A stretch of 64,000 nucleotides of DNA from Flavobacteriales bacterium. GTDB taxonomy: Bacteria; Bacteroidota; Bacteroidia; Flavobacteriales_F; PHOS-HE28. The translations under genes and the position numbers were made by a program. How positions within the stretch are numbered: position 1 is the stretch's first letter; each line of letters opens with the position of its first letter. The notes under the pieces were generated by a model. That model made no database searches, had not been told where the DNA came from, and worked only from the letters and a program-made list of their open reading frames with translations. The DNA is taken from NCBI GenBank assembly GCA_016717225.1, contig JADKGB010000006.1:124001-188000 (forward strand), written 5' to 3'. Positions 16,855 through 26,285 of the stretch are shown here, piece after piece.

Positions 16855-19101
16855 TCAACCTTTCTTCGAAGGCGCAGGTGCTGGCTTGCCTTTGGGCACT
16901 GGCACCACATTGGGCATTAGCGCTGGTACTACGGTGGTTTGTTCCTTGGGTGTTTGGCGGATGGTCATTTCGTCCACCAGGTGTTTGGCACCTTCCACCT
17001 TGTCCATTACCCATAGCACATAACGGATATCCACACTGATGGTGCGTTGCAATTCAGGCTCGTAAGCGATATCGCCGCTCATAGCTTCCCAGTTGCCATC
17101 GAAGGCGATACCGATCAGTTCGGCGTTCGCGTTGATCACCGGCGAACCACTGTTACCACCTGTGATATCGTTCTCGCTGAGGAAACACACCACCAGTTCG
17201 CCACTCGCATCGGCGTAACGGCCATAATCACGCGCAACGAGCAGATCGTGTTCGCGCTTGGGCACGGTGAACTCAGGATTCGTGTTGTCTTCCTTCTCCA
17301 GAATGCCGTCACCTGTCGTCACGAAGTCGTAATGCTTGGCATCGGCCGGCTTGTAGTCGTTTACCTGGCCGTAAGTAAGGCGCATGGTGCTGTTGGCGTT
17401 CGGATACCACATTTTGTTCGGCTCACGCTCCATCATGGCGGCCACCATCAGGCGATAGCCCTTGTCGATGGTAACACGTGGTTTCTGCACAGCACTCTGC
17501 ACGGTGGGAATGAAAGCCATCAAACTCGCGACCGCTTGCATGCCGAGGTCCTTGTTCAAAACCTTGTACGTCGGCTTGGCCAGGAACTTGTCCAAACGCG
17601 CTTGATCGCTGAGAATGCTGGTGCTGAAGAGTGCTTTCGCCCAGGCATTGAAATCGCCCTTGTACTTCGTGGCGATCGTCTTCATCAGGTCAGGATGCTG
17701 GCTTGGATCAATATCGTTGAAATACATGCGATACAGGCTGGCAGTGGCCCGTTCGTCCGTTGGGTTGTTGTAATCCTTGAAGAACGCTTTGGCGCCTTCT
17801 TGGATCTCGGCAATCATTGCCGCAATGGCTGCGGAATTCTTTGGGCTGCTTTTCAATGTGTCCTTCAATGCGAGGAAATTGAAACCGAACTCAATGGCCT
17901 CGCTGCCGAATATGGCCTCGTTCAAATAGGTGGCGGCTTTTTGGAATTTGGCGCGATCGCCGAAGCCTTGGTCCAACAAATTGATGCACTCCCCGTACTT
18001 GGCTTTACGCGTTGGATCAGCATTGATCCACGAAAGCAATTCTTTCTCTTGCTCCAGTTTGCGGTCTTCCACGTGCAGACGCTTCAAGCCACGTTGCTGG
18101 CCGATGAAGTATTTCCAGTAGTTCGCGGTGCTGGCATACTTGCTCGCGTATTTCAACCGGACACCATCGTTGGCGTCCATATCCTCTTTCCAAATGCGCA
18201 GGAGCTCGGTACGGATCTTCACTGTGCTTGGCTGGCTGATCTCCAATTCCATATCAACGCCCTTGCTGCACATGAAACGGTTGGTGCGGCCAGGATAACC
18301 CATGATCATGGCAAAGTCGCCATCCTTTACCCCATCGAGGCTGATAGGGAAGTGCCATTTCGGGTGGTAAGCAATGTTGTCCTTGCTGAAAGGCGCAGGT
18401 TCGCCATCAGGCCCGGTGTATACGCGGAAGAGGCTGAAGTCGCCTGTGTGGCGGGGCCATTCCCAGTTGTCCGTGTCTCCACCGAATTTACCGATCGCGC
18501 TTGGCGGGACACCCGCGAGCCTTACATCGGGGTAACTCTTGTACACGAATACGAAGAACTGATTGCCTTCGAACATCGTCTTGAAATCAGCGAGGATGTA
18601 TTGACCGGTCTCTGCCGCCTTTTCCAGTTTTCCACCGATCTCGCGGATCTTGGCTTTGCGGTCCACCTCGGTCATATCGTCCTTCAACTCGGCCAGCACC
18701 TGGGCAGTGACGTCATCGATACGTTGCAAGAAGCTCACCTCGAATCCAGCGGGTAACTCATCAGCTTTGGTTTTGGCCCAGAAGCCGTTATCAAGAAAAT
18801 TGGCACCCTCGGTGCTCAATTCCTGAACCGCATCGAAACCGCAATGGTGGTTGGTGAGCATAAGGCCATCAACACTTACCATTTCGCCGCTGCAGAAACC
18901 GCCGCCAAGGCGCACCACACCGTCTTTCACGCCGCTCTTGTTCAGGCTGTAGATATCCTCAGCTGTCAGCTTGAAGCCGAGCTGTTGCATCTGCGCTTCG
19001 TTCACTTGCTTCAACAGGTTCAGCAGCCACATGCCTTCGCCGGCAAGCGCGCTTTGCATGGTCAGCAGCGCCACAGCGGCCGACAGGAAAAACTTCTTCA
19101 T
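16855..19101 (-). CDS. S46 family dipeptidyl-peptidase, DPP7-like
   Basis: 748 residues, family length, with signal peptide MKKFFLSAAVALLTMQSALA. The serine-protease halves carry the His motif LTNHHCGFDAVQ (near residue 85) and the Ser motif GGNSGSPV (Ser near 651). The residue 18 positions after that Ser, known to set P1 preference in this family, is Gly, as in DPP7 (hydrophobic or broad P1), rather than the Arg of DPP11 (Asp/Glu P1). It acts in the periplasm, removing dipeptides from peptides for amino-acid nutrition. The Pro/Lys-rich tail after residue 715 is unusual. The assignment of specificity is inferred from one residue. Confidence 0.93.
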   Translation of the reverse strand: MKKFFLSAAVALLTMQSALAGEGMWLLNLLKQVNEAQMQQLGFKLTAEDIYSLNKSGVKDGVVRLGGGFCSGEMVSVDGLMLTNHHCGFDAVQELSTEGANFLDNGFWAKTKADELPAGFEVSFLQRIDDVTAQVLAELKDDMTEVDRKAKIREIGGKLEKAAETGQYILADFKTMFEGNQFFVFVYKSYPDVRLAGVPPSAIGKFGGDTDNWEWPRHTGDFSLFRVYTGPDGEPAPFSKDNIAYHPKWHFPISLDGVKDGDFAMIMGYPGRTNRFMCSKGVDMELEISQPSTVKIRTELLRIWKEDMDANDGVRLKYASKYASTANYWKYFIGQQRGLKRLHVEDRKLEQEKELLSWINADPTRKAKYGECINLLDQGFGDRAKFQKAATYLNEAIFGSEAIEFGFNFLALKDTLKSSPKNSAAIAAMIAEIQEGAKAFFKDYNNPTDERATASLYRMYFNDIDPSQHPDLMKTIATKYKGDFNAWAKALFSTSILSDQARLDKFLAKPTYKVLNKDLGMQAVASLMAFIPTVQSAVQKPRVTIDKGYRLMVAAMMEREPNKMWYPNANSTMRLTYGQVNDYKPADAKHYDFVTTGDGILEKEDNTNPEFTVPKREHDLLVARDYGRYADASGELVVCFLSENDITGGNSGSPVINANAELIGIAFDGNWEAMSGDIAYEPELQRTISVDIRYVLWVMDKVEGAKHLVDEMTIRQTPKEQTTVVPALMPNVVPVPKGKPAPAPSKKG

Positions 19102-19249
19102 GGTTTGTAAATAGGGTTCGTTTTACAGTGGTGCCTTGGCCCAAAAAGTGGGGTCCGGCGAACAAGGGGGCGTGAAAGTAGCCAACAGCAACGCTGCTCC
19201 AAGCCGGCAACAGGGACGAACGGTTTTAGGAGTGAAGAGACGGACGGAA

Positions 19250-19741
19250 CTACTGATCCGTCGGGCTCTTGGACCACTTCAAAGGAGCTATCAAAGAATC
19301 AGCAAAGGCAGCGAACGGCTTGAATGCCGGTGGGGTCTTGTACCGCCCGAAGACTTTTTTGTCCTGACCATCCGCATTCACACGAATGATCGTACTGGGA
19401 AGATCCGTCACCTGGCCATCGTATTTGTTCTCGAAACCGAAGAATCCGATCTCTTTCGCCCTGATCAAAAGCTTCTCCATCGTCACGAAGTCAAGTTCTG
19501 CTGACCAGGGACCGATGCGGTCCGTGTTTGAGCGGCCTACCCATTTCACATGACCATTCTTGTCGACTGTCACCAAGTAAGCTGCGCATTTACCGAAACA
19601 GGGGGTCCGCTCCAGCGAAAAGAAGAGGCTATCAGAAGCACTGCCGAACTGATGTCCGCTTCGAGCGAAGTGCTCGTTCATCTTGCAAGAGCCACCACCG
19701 ATAATGAGGATGACCAAGGGTAGCAGAAGGGAAAATCGCAT
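19250..19741 (-). CDS. DUF6438-type lipoprotein
   Basis: 163 residues with a lipoprotein signal ending at GGGSC (Cys about residue 19). The conserved core FSLERTPCFGKCAAYLVTVD, with the Cys-x3-Cys pair, followed by the glycine/aspartate-rich VKWVGR and a Tyr-Asp-Gly segment, matches the DUF6438 pattern as I recall it. The function is unknown. A possible -7 box (TATTTTCGC on the minus strand at 19745-19753) ends only three bases before the ATG. It is divergent from purB. Confidence 0.75.
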   Translation of the reverse strand: MRFSLLLPLVILIIGGGSCKMNEHFARSGHQFGSASDSLFFSLERTPCFGKCAAYLVTVDKNGHVKWVGRSNTDRIGPWSAELDFVTMEKLLIRAKEIGFFGFENKYDGQVTDLPSTIIRVNADGQDKKVFGRYKTPPAFKPFAAFADSLIAPLKWSKSPTDQ

Positions 19742-19744
19742 GGT

Positions 19745-19753
19745 GCGAAAATA
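19745..19753 (-). promoter_or_regulatory. -7 promoter box, probably leaderless
   Basis: Minus-strand TATTTTCGC, ending three bases before the ATG at 19741. This position suggests a transcript that begins at or beside the start codon. Confidence 0.45.
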
Positions 19754-19802
19754 CAGGCAGCCAACTTGAAGTCCTGAGCGGAAGAACGAAAGCCCCTCCA
19801 GT

Positions 19803-19816
19803 TACTTTCGCGGCCC
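19803..19816 (+). promoter_or_regulatory. -7 promoter box for purB, probably leaderless
   Basis: TACTTTCGCGGCCC abuts the purB ATG at 19817, so a start a few bases downstream of the -7 element would fall at the codon itself. Confidence 0.5.
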
Positions 19817-21175
19817 ATGGATCTCACCGCACTGAACGCGATCTCCCCAATAGACGGTCGCTACCGCAAACGCACTGCCGAACTCGCGCAGTGGTTCAGT
19901 GAGCACGCCCTCATGCGTTACAGGCTATTGGTAGAACTGGCCTACTTCGAATTCCTCTGTGGTATCCCTCTTCCAGAGCTTAAGAACGCTGATGTAAAAA
20001 AACTGGCTCCCCTTCATGCGCGCATCCACGCACTTTCCGCTTTGGATACGGAACGGATCAAGACGATCGAGAGCAGCACGAACCATGATGTGAAAGCAGT
20101 GGAATACTGGTTGAAAGAGCGGTTGGAAGAATTGGGGTTCGGGGAGCAGAAAGAGTTCACACACTTCGCGCTAACGAGCCAGGACATCAATAACACCGCG
20201 TTGCCGCTGCTATTGCAGGACTTTGTTGCCAAGAGTTATCGCCCGCTGTTGACCGAATTGCGGAATACGCTGCATGCACGCGCACTGGATTGGGCTCGAG
20301 TACCAATGCTTGCCCGCACACACGGTCAACCGGCCTCTCCTACCCGACTTGGCAAGGAATTCGAGGTTTTCGTGGAACGGATCGATTCCCAGCTTCGGCT
20401 GTTGAACGCTGTACCCTTCAGTTGCAAGTTCAGCGGGGCTACGGGCAATTTCAATGCACACCATGCGGCTTATCCTGAGCTTGATTGGGTAAAACTGGCC
20501 GACGAATTCTGCGAAGGTCTTGGCATTCAACGCCAGCGGTTCACCACGCAGATAGAGCACTACGACAACCTCGCTGCTCTCTTCGACGCAATGCGCCGCG
20601 TGAACACGATCCTTGTGGACCTATGCCGTGATGTGTGGACCTATGTCAGTCTGGGCTACTTCCGCCAGAAGACAAAGGCTGGTGAAGTTGGTAGCAGTGC
20701 AATGCCGCACAAAGTGAACCCGATCGATTTCGAGAATGCGGAGGGGAATCTGGGTATTGCGAACGCGATGTTCACGCACCTGAGCGAGAAACTGCCCATC
20801 TCCCGGTTGCAACGTGACCTCACGGATAGCACCGTAACGCGCAACATCGGCGTACCTATGGCGCACACGCACATCGCCTTGCACGCCTTGTTGAAAGGGT
20901 TGGGCAAATTGGAATTGAACGAAGATGCGATCAACGCGGATCTCAATGCGCAATGGGTCGTTGTAGGAGAAGGCATTCAGACCATTCTACGCCGTGCCGG
21001 CTTCGCCCAACCCTATGAGCGGCTGAAGGATCTCACACGAGGGAAGACCTCGGTGGGAGAAGCGGACATTGCCACATTCATCGAAGAATTGGATGTCGCC
21101 GAAAGTGTGAAAGCCCAATTGCGGGCGCTCACTCCACACAACTATACGGGTATCGACCTGATCAGCCGCGGCTAA
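19817..21175 (+). CDS. purB: Adenylosuccinate lyase
   Basis: 452 residues of the argininosuccinase/fumarase superfamily. It opens LNAISPIDGRYRK, has ESSTNHDVKAVEYWL and TSQDINNTALPL in the first half, and the signature GEVGSSAMPHKVNPIDFENA with the catalytic loop Ser. The E. coli PurB type (HDVKA) is the best fit. It splits SAICAR to AICAR and adenylosuccinate to AMP in purine synthesis. It overlaps the convergent DinB-like gene by 4 bases. Confidence 0.96.
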   Translation: MDLTALNAISPIDGRYRKRTAELAQWFSEHALMRYRLLVELAYFEFLCGIPLPELKNADVKKLAPLHARIHALSALDTERIKTIESSTNHDVKAVEYWLKERLEELGFGEQKEFTHFALTSQDINNTALPLLLQDFVAKSYRPLLTELRNTLHARALDWARVPMLARTHGQPASPTRLGKEFEVFVERIDSQLRLLNAVPFSCKFSGATGNFNAHHAAYPELDWVKLADEFCEGLGIQRQRFTTQIEHYDNLAALFDAMRRVNTILVDLCRDVWTYVSLGYFRQKTKAGEVGSSAMPHKVNPIDFENAEGNLGIANAMFTHLSEKLPISRLQRDLTDSTVTRNIGVPMAHTHIALHALLKGLGKLELNEDAINADLNAQWVVVGEGIQTILRRAGFAQPYERLKDLTRGKTSVGEADIATFIEELDVAESVKAQLRALTPHNYTGIDLISRG

Positions 21176-21654
21176 GGCTGAAGCCGCTGGTACACGACCA
21201 GGTCCAATGCGGGTATGTCATCCAAGTCAAGCTGCCGCATCATTGTTACAACTTGTCCGCGGTGATATGTACTGTGATTGAAGCAGTGCATCAACGCCTG
21301 CCAGCGAACTTGCTCGTGGGTGTTGCCTTTCAGATCAGCATAGGCAACGCTTCCCATGAGGTCGTCCATCGTTAGCGACTGAACGTATTTGCGCATCGCA
21401 AGCACATGTACAAGGACTGTATCCATTGCGCTGCTCTCATCCGCTGGCCAACGGATGACCGCACCGATCATGCGCGCATGCCACACGGCTTCAGCATTGC
21501 GTATGTGCATAAGCGTTCCACGGATCGAAGGAAAACTGCTTTTCACATTCGTATCCAGGATGCTCTCGGTTCCACGGGACAATCGCTCCATCAAACGCGA
21601 GTTCGCCCAGAAGTCATAAGCGGAATAATGATCGATGAGGTGCAGGATGTTCAT
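21172..21654 (-). CDS. DinB family protein
   Basis: About 160 residues from the ATG at 21654 (MNILHLIDHYSAYDFWANSR); an in-frame upstream start at 21696 is less natural. The four-helix DinB fold shows the expected metal-binding His positions: the first in GTLMHIRNAEAVWHA and the last two in HCFNHSTYHRGQV. DinB-like enzymes are metal-dependent thiol transferases or hydrolases acting on small thiols; the substrate is not known here. The stop overlaps the purB stop by 4 bases. Confidence 0.85.
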   Translation of the reverse strand: MNILHLIDHYSAYDFWANSRLMERLSRGTESILDTNVKSSFPSIRGTLMHIRNAEAVWHARMIGAVIRWPADESSAMDTVLVHVLAMRKYVQSLTMDDLMGSVAYADLKGNTHEQVRWQALMHCFNHSTYHRGQVVTMMRQLDLDDIPALDLVVYQRLQP

Positions 21655-21749
21655 CTGAATGAGTTGATAAGCGTGTTGAAAATACCCGTCGCACAAGAAA
21701 CGATGTCGGTCGGCGAACAGACTACGTTCGCAGTCACGAAAATGACGGA

Positions 21750-22295
21750 ATGATCGCCACTTTGTTCGGGAGGAAGAAGATCAGTGAAGAGAAGCTGGCG
21801 AATGCCGTGGTGCACGCGGTGTTCGAGCTCACGGAGCAAGGCTATCCAATGATCGTAGAGGAGCTTCAAGATTCTCCTGAGTTCGTGGCGCGGCCTGTAT
21901 TCGGGCCCGGCGACGATGAACTCTTTGCCTTGATCGTGCTTGCAGGCAACCTGATGGATGCCCCCAAGCATTTGCCTGCCGGACAGGATCGTCGCTTCAT
22001 TTCCCATGCCCTCAGCAAGTATGGCGCTGCAATGGACATGGGGGTTAGTGAGCTGGAACTGGAAGTGGTGGCCCTTCAGCATTTCATGAACCGCATCAAT
22101 CATCCAAGCAAGAACACGGTGTATGCGATGAGCAAGGCTGTGTTCCATAAGTACGATCTGTTCCAGTTCCAGGACCCGTACTTCCGCCAGATGAAAGCAC
22201 CGAATCCCATCATTCTAAAACGTCTCAACCAATTGATGGCCTTTTGCCTTTGGGATTGGTCCGAGGTATTGGACGGGTGGAAAGTCACGCAATAG
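21750..22295 (+). CDS. Conserved hypothetical protein
   Basis: 181 residues, no signal peptide or membrane helix, mostly helical. Features are LANAVVHAVFELTEQGYPMI, FGPGDDELFALIVLAGNL and a Trp-containing C-terminus (FCLWDWSEVLDGWK). I recognise no named domain. It lies between the divergent DinB-like gene and convergent lhgO and appears to be a free-standing cytoplasmic protein. Confidence 0.65.
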   Translation: MIATLFGRKKISEEKLANAVVHAVFELTEQGYPMIVEELQDSPEFVARPVFGPGDDELFALIVLAGNLMDAPKHLPAGQDRRFISHALSKYGAAMDMGVSELELEVVALQHFMNRINHPSKNTVYAMSKAVFHKYDLFQFQDPYFRQMKAPNPIILKRLNQLMAFCLWDWSEVLDGWKVTQ

Positions 22296-23639
22296 TCAAC
22301 TGCCATAGGCCTTGGGCCACAGGCCGTAAGCTCTGCACCATTTCGCCCTTTTCGTCGTTGGCTTGGCATGCGGATCCCGAAAGCCTTCAGCCACGGCCTG
22401 TGCCAGCCGGGGCACTTCAGCGCTCACCCCATCGCGCACAGCAATGTTCACGATCTCATCGCCAATAGCGAGACAGGCCGTTGCGGCTGGCGATGGCGCA
22501 TTGAGGACATGTATGTGGTTCCCACGTCGCTCGATCCGGAAGTCGTCGACCATTTCACCATCCGTACCGAGCAACATCGCTCGCACCCCTGCCCTGCCCG
22601 GATGTATATCATCCATAGCGAGCGAAGGGATCAAACGACGAAGCGTTTTCAAAAAGAGCTTCTTGCTGAAAGCTCTACGGTACTCATCCAATCCATATCG
22701 CCAGTTCTTGAAGAACAGCTTCCAGGTTCCGCCGTAAGTAAGCGCATCCCATGTATCCGCAAAACTGAAATCGGTCTTGCCATAGCCTTCGCGTTTGAAG
22801 GTGAACACCGCGTTCGGCCCGCATTCGATGCTACCATCGGTCATGCGCGTGAAATGAACGCCCAGGAAGGGAAAGCGCGGATCCGGAACAGGGTAGATCA
22901 GGTGCTTCACTTTGTGTTTCGCCTGTGGGGTCAACTCGTAATAATCGCCACGGAAGCCAACAATGCGCTCGGGCAACTTCGCGCCATCCTTCTTGGCGAG
23001 TCGATCACTCTGCAAACCGCCGCAGAAGATCACGGCTCTCGCTTCGTAAGAAGACTTGCTCGTACGCACGACACTGATGCTCCCTTTGTTCTCCGAACCC
23101 AACACCTCCTCGCTCGTGCGCACTTCGCTTTGTGGGTTGATGCCACGCGCGAGATCCGCCATCTTGTTCGTTGCTCCCCGAAAGTCGATGATCCCGGTAC
23201 AGCCCACTCGAAGGCCGCCGATACCCGTGCAATGCGGCTCGATCTCGCGGATACGATCCGGACCGATGCGTTCCATATCCTCGATACCATTGGCCAAGCC
23301 GCGTTCATGGATCTTGTCCAAGCCAGGTAACTCATCAGGCTCCATGGCAACGATCAGCTTTCCGCAGATGTCGTGGGCGATGCTGTGCTGCTTTGCAAAA
23401 GCCACTAGTTCACGTCGTCCATGCACACACGTCTTTGCTTTGTAACTGCCGGGCTTGTAATAAATGCCGCTATGGATAACGCCGCTGTTGTTCCCGGTCT
23501 GGTGATCGGCGAGATGCGGTTCCTTCTCCAAAAGCAAAAGGTTCTTCTCCGGAAATCGTGATTGAAGTTTGTAGAATGTGGCCGCACCAACAATTCCACC
23601 ACCAACGATGACAACATCCCACACCCGTTCTTGAGCCAT
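22296..23639 (-). CDS. lhgO: L-2-hydroxyglutarate oxidase
   Basis: About 447 residues from the ATG at 23639. The N-terminal FAD dinucleotide fold is VVIVGGGIVGAATFYKL; the LhgO-specific NNSGVIHSGIYYKPGSYKA and later CGGLQSDRLA, GFRGDYYELT, GVHFTRMTDGSIECGPNA follow. It oxidises L-2-hydroxyglutarate to 2-oxoglutarate and passes electrons to quinone, recycling a by-product of the TCA cycle. It lies 33 bases downstream of the UMF1 transporter on the same strand, so co-transcription is likely. The last residues (WCRAYGLWPKAYGS) derive from a repeat found elsewhere in the window. Confidence 0.93.
   Translation of the reverse strand: MAQERVWDVVIVGGGIVGAATFYKLQSRFPEKNLLLLEKEPHLADHQTGNNSGVIHSGIYYKPGSYKAKTCVHGRRELVAFAKQHSIAHDICGKLIVAMEPDELPGLDKIHERGLANGIEDMERIGPDRIREIEPHCTGIGGLRVGCTGIIDFRGATNKMADLARGINPQSEVRTSEEVLGSENKGSISVVRTSKSSYEARAVIFCGGLQSDRLAKKDGAKLPERIVGFRGDYYELTPQAKHKVKHLIYPVPDPRFPFLGVHFTRMTDGSIECGPNAVFTFKREGYGKTDFSFADTWDALTYGGTWKLFFKNWRYGLDEYRRAFSKKLFLKTLRRLIPSLAMDDIHPGRAGVRAMLLGTDGEMVDDFRIERRGNHIHVLNAPSPAATACLAIGDEIVNIAVRDGVSAEVPRLAQAVAEGFRDPHAKPTTKRAKWCRAYGLWPKAYGS
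22299..22337 (+). repeat. Copy of an intergenic-type repeat inside the lhgO 3' end
   Basis: actgccataggccttgggcc then acaggccgtaagctctgcac shares words with 11565-11597, 40905-41045 and 47015-47062. Here it encodes the last 14 residues of LhgO. Confidence 0.4.
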
Positions 23640-23672
23640 TTGCACTGGATAGAGCGCGAAGATCGCTCAACT

Positions 23673-25046
23673 TCACACTTGGCCCGAAAGCTCGCCTTCT
23701 TCTTTAGGCACTCTCCAGAGGAGGACGAACCCGGCTATGAAGAACGAGCCAATGGTCAAAACGGTGTAACGCAAGTCACCGGTCACCATGTACACCGCAC
23801 CATAAGCTGCTGTTCCTAGAACAGTACCCAAGTAATAGCTCACGTCATAAAAGCTGAAGTAGCTCGCGTGGTCCTGGGTTTCTGGAAGGAACTTGGCATA
23901 GGTGCTGCGCGAAAGAGCTTGGCTGCCGCCCATGACCAAGCCTACAACACAAGCCAGCGTATAGAATTCGCTCGTCCAGTGAAGTGAATAGGCGAACACA
24001 CAGGCGCCTATCCAAACAACCGAGCCGATCATCAACGCACGCACATTGCCGAAACGTTTGCTCAGCCGAACGAAGATCAAGGCGCCTGCGATGGCCACCA
24101 ACTGGATCAGCAGGATCGACATGATCAGAGCGGCATCGCCGATGGGCACTTGTGCACCATTGGCATCCAGTTCCTTGACTTCCTGCTTGGCGAAATTGGC
24201 CGCCAGGTACATCACGGTTTGAATACCCATGTTCAGAACGAAGAAAGCTGTGAGGAAGCGCTTCAGTCGGATTGTTCGGCGCAACTCGATCCATGTTTTT
24301 CGCAGTTCCTTGTATCCGCTCGTGAACACATTCACCGCATCTGGCGAACGTTCCCCGTTGGGCAATTTGTTGAAGGCGATCTGGGCCCAACTAGCCCACC
24401 AGAGACCCACGCTCAGGAAACTGATCCGCGCAGCGATACCCCCAAGCTCCTGTCCGCCTAGCCAACCAGGAAGTACGATCGACGATGGGATTCCCAATGC
24501 ATCGGACTTGAGCACCATGGCCAGATTGATGATCAACAGGATCACACTGCCGATGTAGCCCATTGTAAATCCACGGGCGCTTACACGGTCGTGATCCTTC
24601 TTTTCCGCGATCTCAGGCAAAAAAGCATCGTAGAAGATCAGGCTACCGCTGAACCCGATACACGCCATGGCCACAAGTGAAAGTCCCAACCAGAGGTGAT
24701 CCAAGGAGAAGAATGCCAGACAAGCACAGCTCACCGCGCCCAGGTAGCAGAAAAACCTCAAAAAATTCTTCTTGTTACCGCGATGATCAGCGATGCCAGA
24801 AAGGATCGGTGCGATGAGCGCTGTGATCAAGAAGCCCACGGAAAGCGCCCACGGATATATGGATGCTGCGCGAACACCGTATTGGGCCAATACCAGATCG
24901 GCATCGCCGTTCATTGTTTGTGCCACATAGAACGCAGGAAAAACCGCCGACGTGATCGTGAGCGAGTAGGCCGAATTGGCCCAATCGTACATGGTCCACG
25001 CGCGGATGACCTTTTTATCTCCCTTGATCAATTTTGGATCCCCCAT
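23673..25046 (-). CDS. UMF1 family MFS transporter
   Basis: About 457 residues with twelve predicted membrane helices. The start is the ATG at 25046; the longer TTG at 25055 lies inside a -7-like box. The N-terminus AWTMYDWANSAYSLTITSAV is the UMF1/Atg22-like signature of this transporter family. The second half contains AAYGAVYMVTGDLRYTVLTI. Its substrate in bacteria is unknown; yeast Atg22 exports amino acids. It precedes lhgO by 33 bases on the same strand, so a role linked to amino-acid or 2-hydroxyglutarate metabolism is a possibility only. Confidence 0.9.
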   Translation of the reverse strand: MGDPKLIKGDKKVIRAWTMYDWANSAYSLTITSAVFPAFYVAQTMNGDADLVLAQYGVRAASIYPWALSVGFLITALIAPILSGIADHRGNKKNFLRFFCYLGAVSCACLAFFSLDHLWLGLSLVAMACIGFSGSLIFYDAFLPEIAEKKDHDRVSARGFTMGYIGSVILLIINLAMVLKSDALGIPSSIVLPGWLGGQELGGIAARISFLSVGLWWASWAQIAFNKLPNGERSPDAVNVFTSGYKELRKTWIELRRTIRLKRFLTAFFVLNMGIQTVMYLAANFAKQEVKELDANGAQVPIGDAALIMSILLIQLVAIAGALIFVRLSKRFGNVRALMIGSVVWIGACVFAYSLHWTSEFYTLACVVGLVMGGSQALSRSTYAKFLPETQDHASYFSFYDVSYYLGTVLGTAAYGAVYMVTGDLRYTVLTIGSFFIAGFVLLWRVPKEEGELSGQV

Positions 25047-25050
25047 AGAT

Positions 25051-25059
25051 GGCAATGTA
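25051..25059 (-). promoter_or_regulatory. -7 promoter box for the UMF1 gene
   Basis: Minus-strand TACATTGCC, with four bases between its end and the ATG at 25046; a member of the recurrent motif and a leaderless candidate. Confidence 0.4.
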
Positions 25060-25120
25060 ATGGCGGAAAAGCGAAGGCCCGGAGATAGCTCCAGGCCTTC
25101 ACGAATCGATCAACTCAAGG

Positions 25121-26285
25121 TCATTGCTCTATCTCGATCTCCACCCTTCTGTTCTTCGACAGGGCTACTTCGTCATCTCCCCCATCAGCTGGGCTTTCTG
25201 CCTTCTGACCAGCCACTGAAATACGCGTTGCATCAATACCAGCTTCAACGAATGCTGACTTCAATCCTTCAGCACGTTCCTTGTCAAGGTCGGTGAGATC
25301 GGGACGCATGCGAACACGATCCGCTTCGATGGCATCGGTATGGCCCACGAGCCGGATACGCACGTCCGCATTGGTTTTCATCAAGTCGATAAGGTCGGCT
25401 ACTTGAGCATCCATGCTGCCATCGATCTGCTTGTTGAACCGCTTGTAGTAGATCGCGGCAGCGTCTATCTGCTGAACCGGTTTGAGGTTCTTGTTGGTTT
25501 GACCCTTGCGCCCGAAGATGAATTCACTGGATGCCTTATCGATCTGTTCGCATTTGCACTCGCTCATCAACTTGATCGGGAACACAGCCACATCATCGAT
25601 ATAGTAATAGGCGTTGTTCATCTGCGGGCGGGTCTCACCACGCGGCCGTTTCACCTTGGCGGTATTCGTTTTTTCTTGGGCGGTCATGTTCCCAAGGAGC
25701 AGGTACTGTTCATCTCCTTTGGCATCATACACCCCACACCCCCTGCCAACTGAACAGATCATCGTACAGCTTGGTGCGAAGGGTCGGAACTTGGGGAGTG
25801 TACGTAAGGCTGCTCTCATCGTCCTTTTTCACAAGCATCTTGCTGAAATAAGCGCCGTGTTGGTCAGCAGAGTATTTGCTGAGGTCCGAAAGCGTGGTGA
25901 AATATCGGACGCAGTACTTCTGATCCTTCTTCAAGGTCTTCTTGAACTTGGCCATCATGTATGTGCGAGGCTCCTTGTTCATATAGCTCCACCACATCAG
26001 ACCAGCATAATTCTGGCCATTGAGGGCACCTTGGTCACCACGATCGTTACGGGGCACGCTGATGGGTGAACCAGGAACCGTCTCGGAAAAAAGGTCGGCC
26101 TTCTTGTTGGTAGGGCTCTTCCAGCCTTTGGCAACCTCAAAGTAGCCGAGCCTCTTCAACTTGCCATCGAGCTGCTCAAAGCTCCCGTTCTCGATCAGGT
26201 TGAGGCTGTCCGGCATCTGCTCTTGGGCAAAAGCTGTCGATCCGAATGCGATCGCTGTGATCAGGGTCGAAATTCTGAAGTTCAT
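25121..26285 (-). CDS. OmpA-family protein, split by a frameshift near 25735
   Basis: Two open frames join into one protein. The upstream part (to about 25735) has a signal peptide (AIAFGSTAFAQ) and a galactose-binding-like beta domain (LNLIENGSFEQLDG, GLMWWSYMNKEPRTYMMAKF). The downstream part continues it (GVYDAKGDEQYLLLGNM) and ends in an OmpA domain with VRIRLVGHTDAIEAD, the peptidoglycan-binding motif. Deleting one G from the gggg tract restores LFSWQGVWVYDAKGDEQ. OmpA-like proteins tether outer membrane to peptidoglycan. The start ATG overlaps the hemE stop (ATGA), so it is translationally coupled to hemE. Confidence 0.82.
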
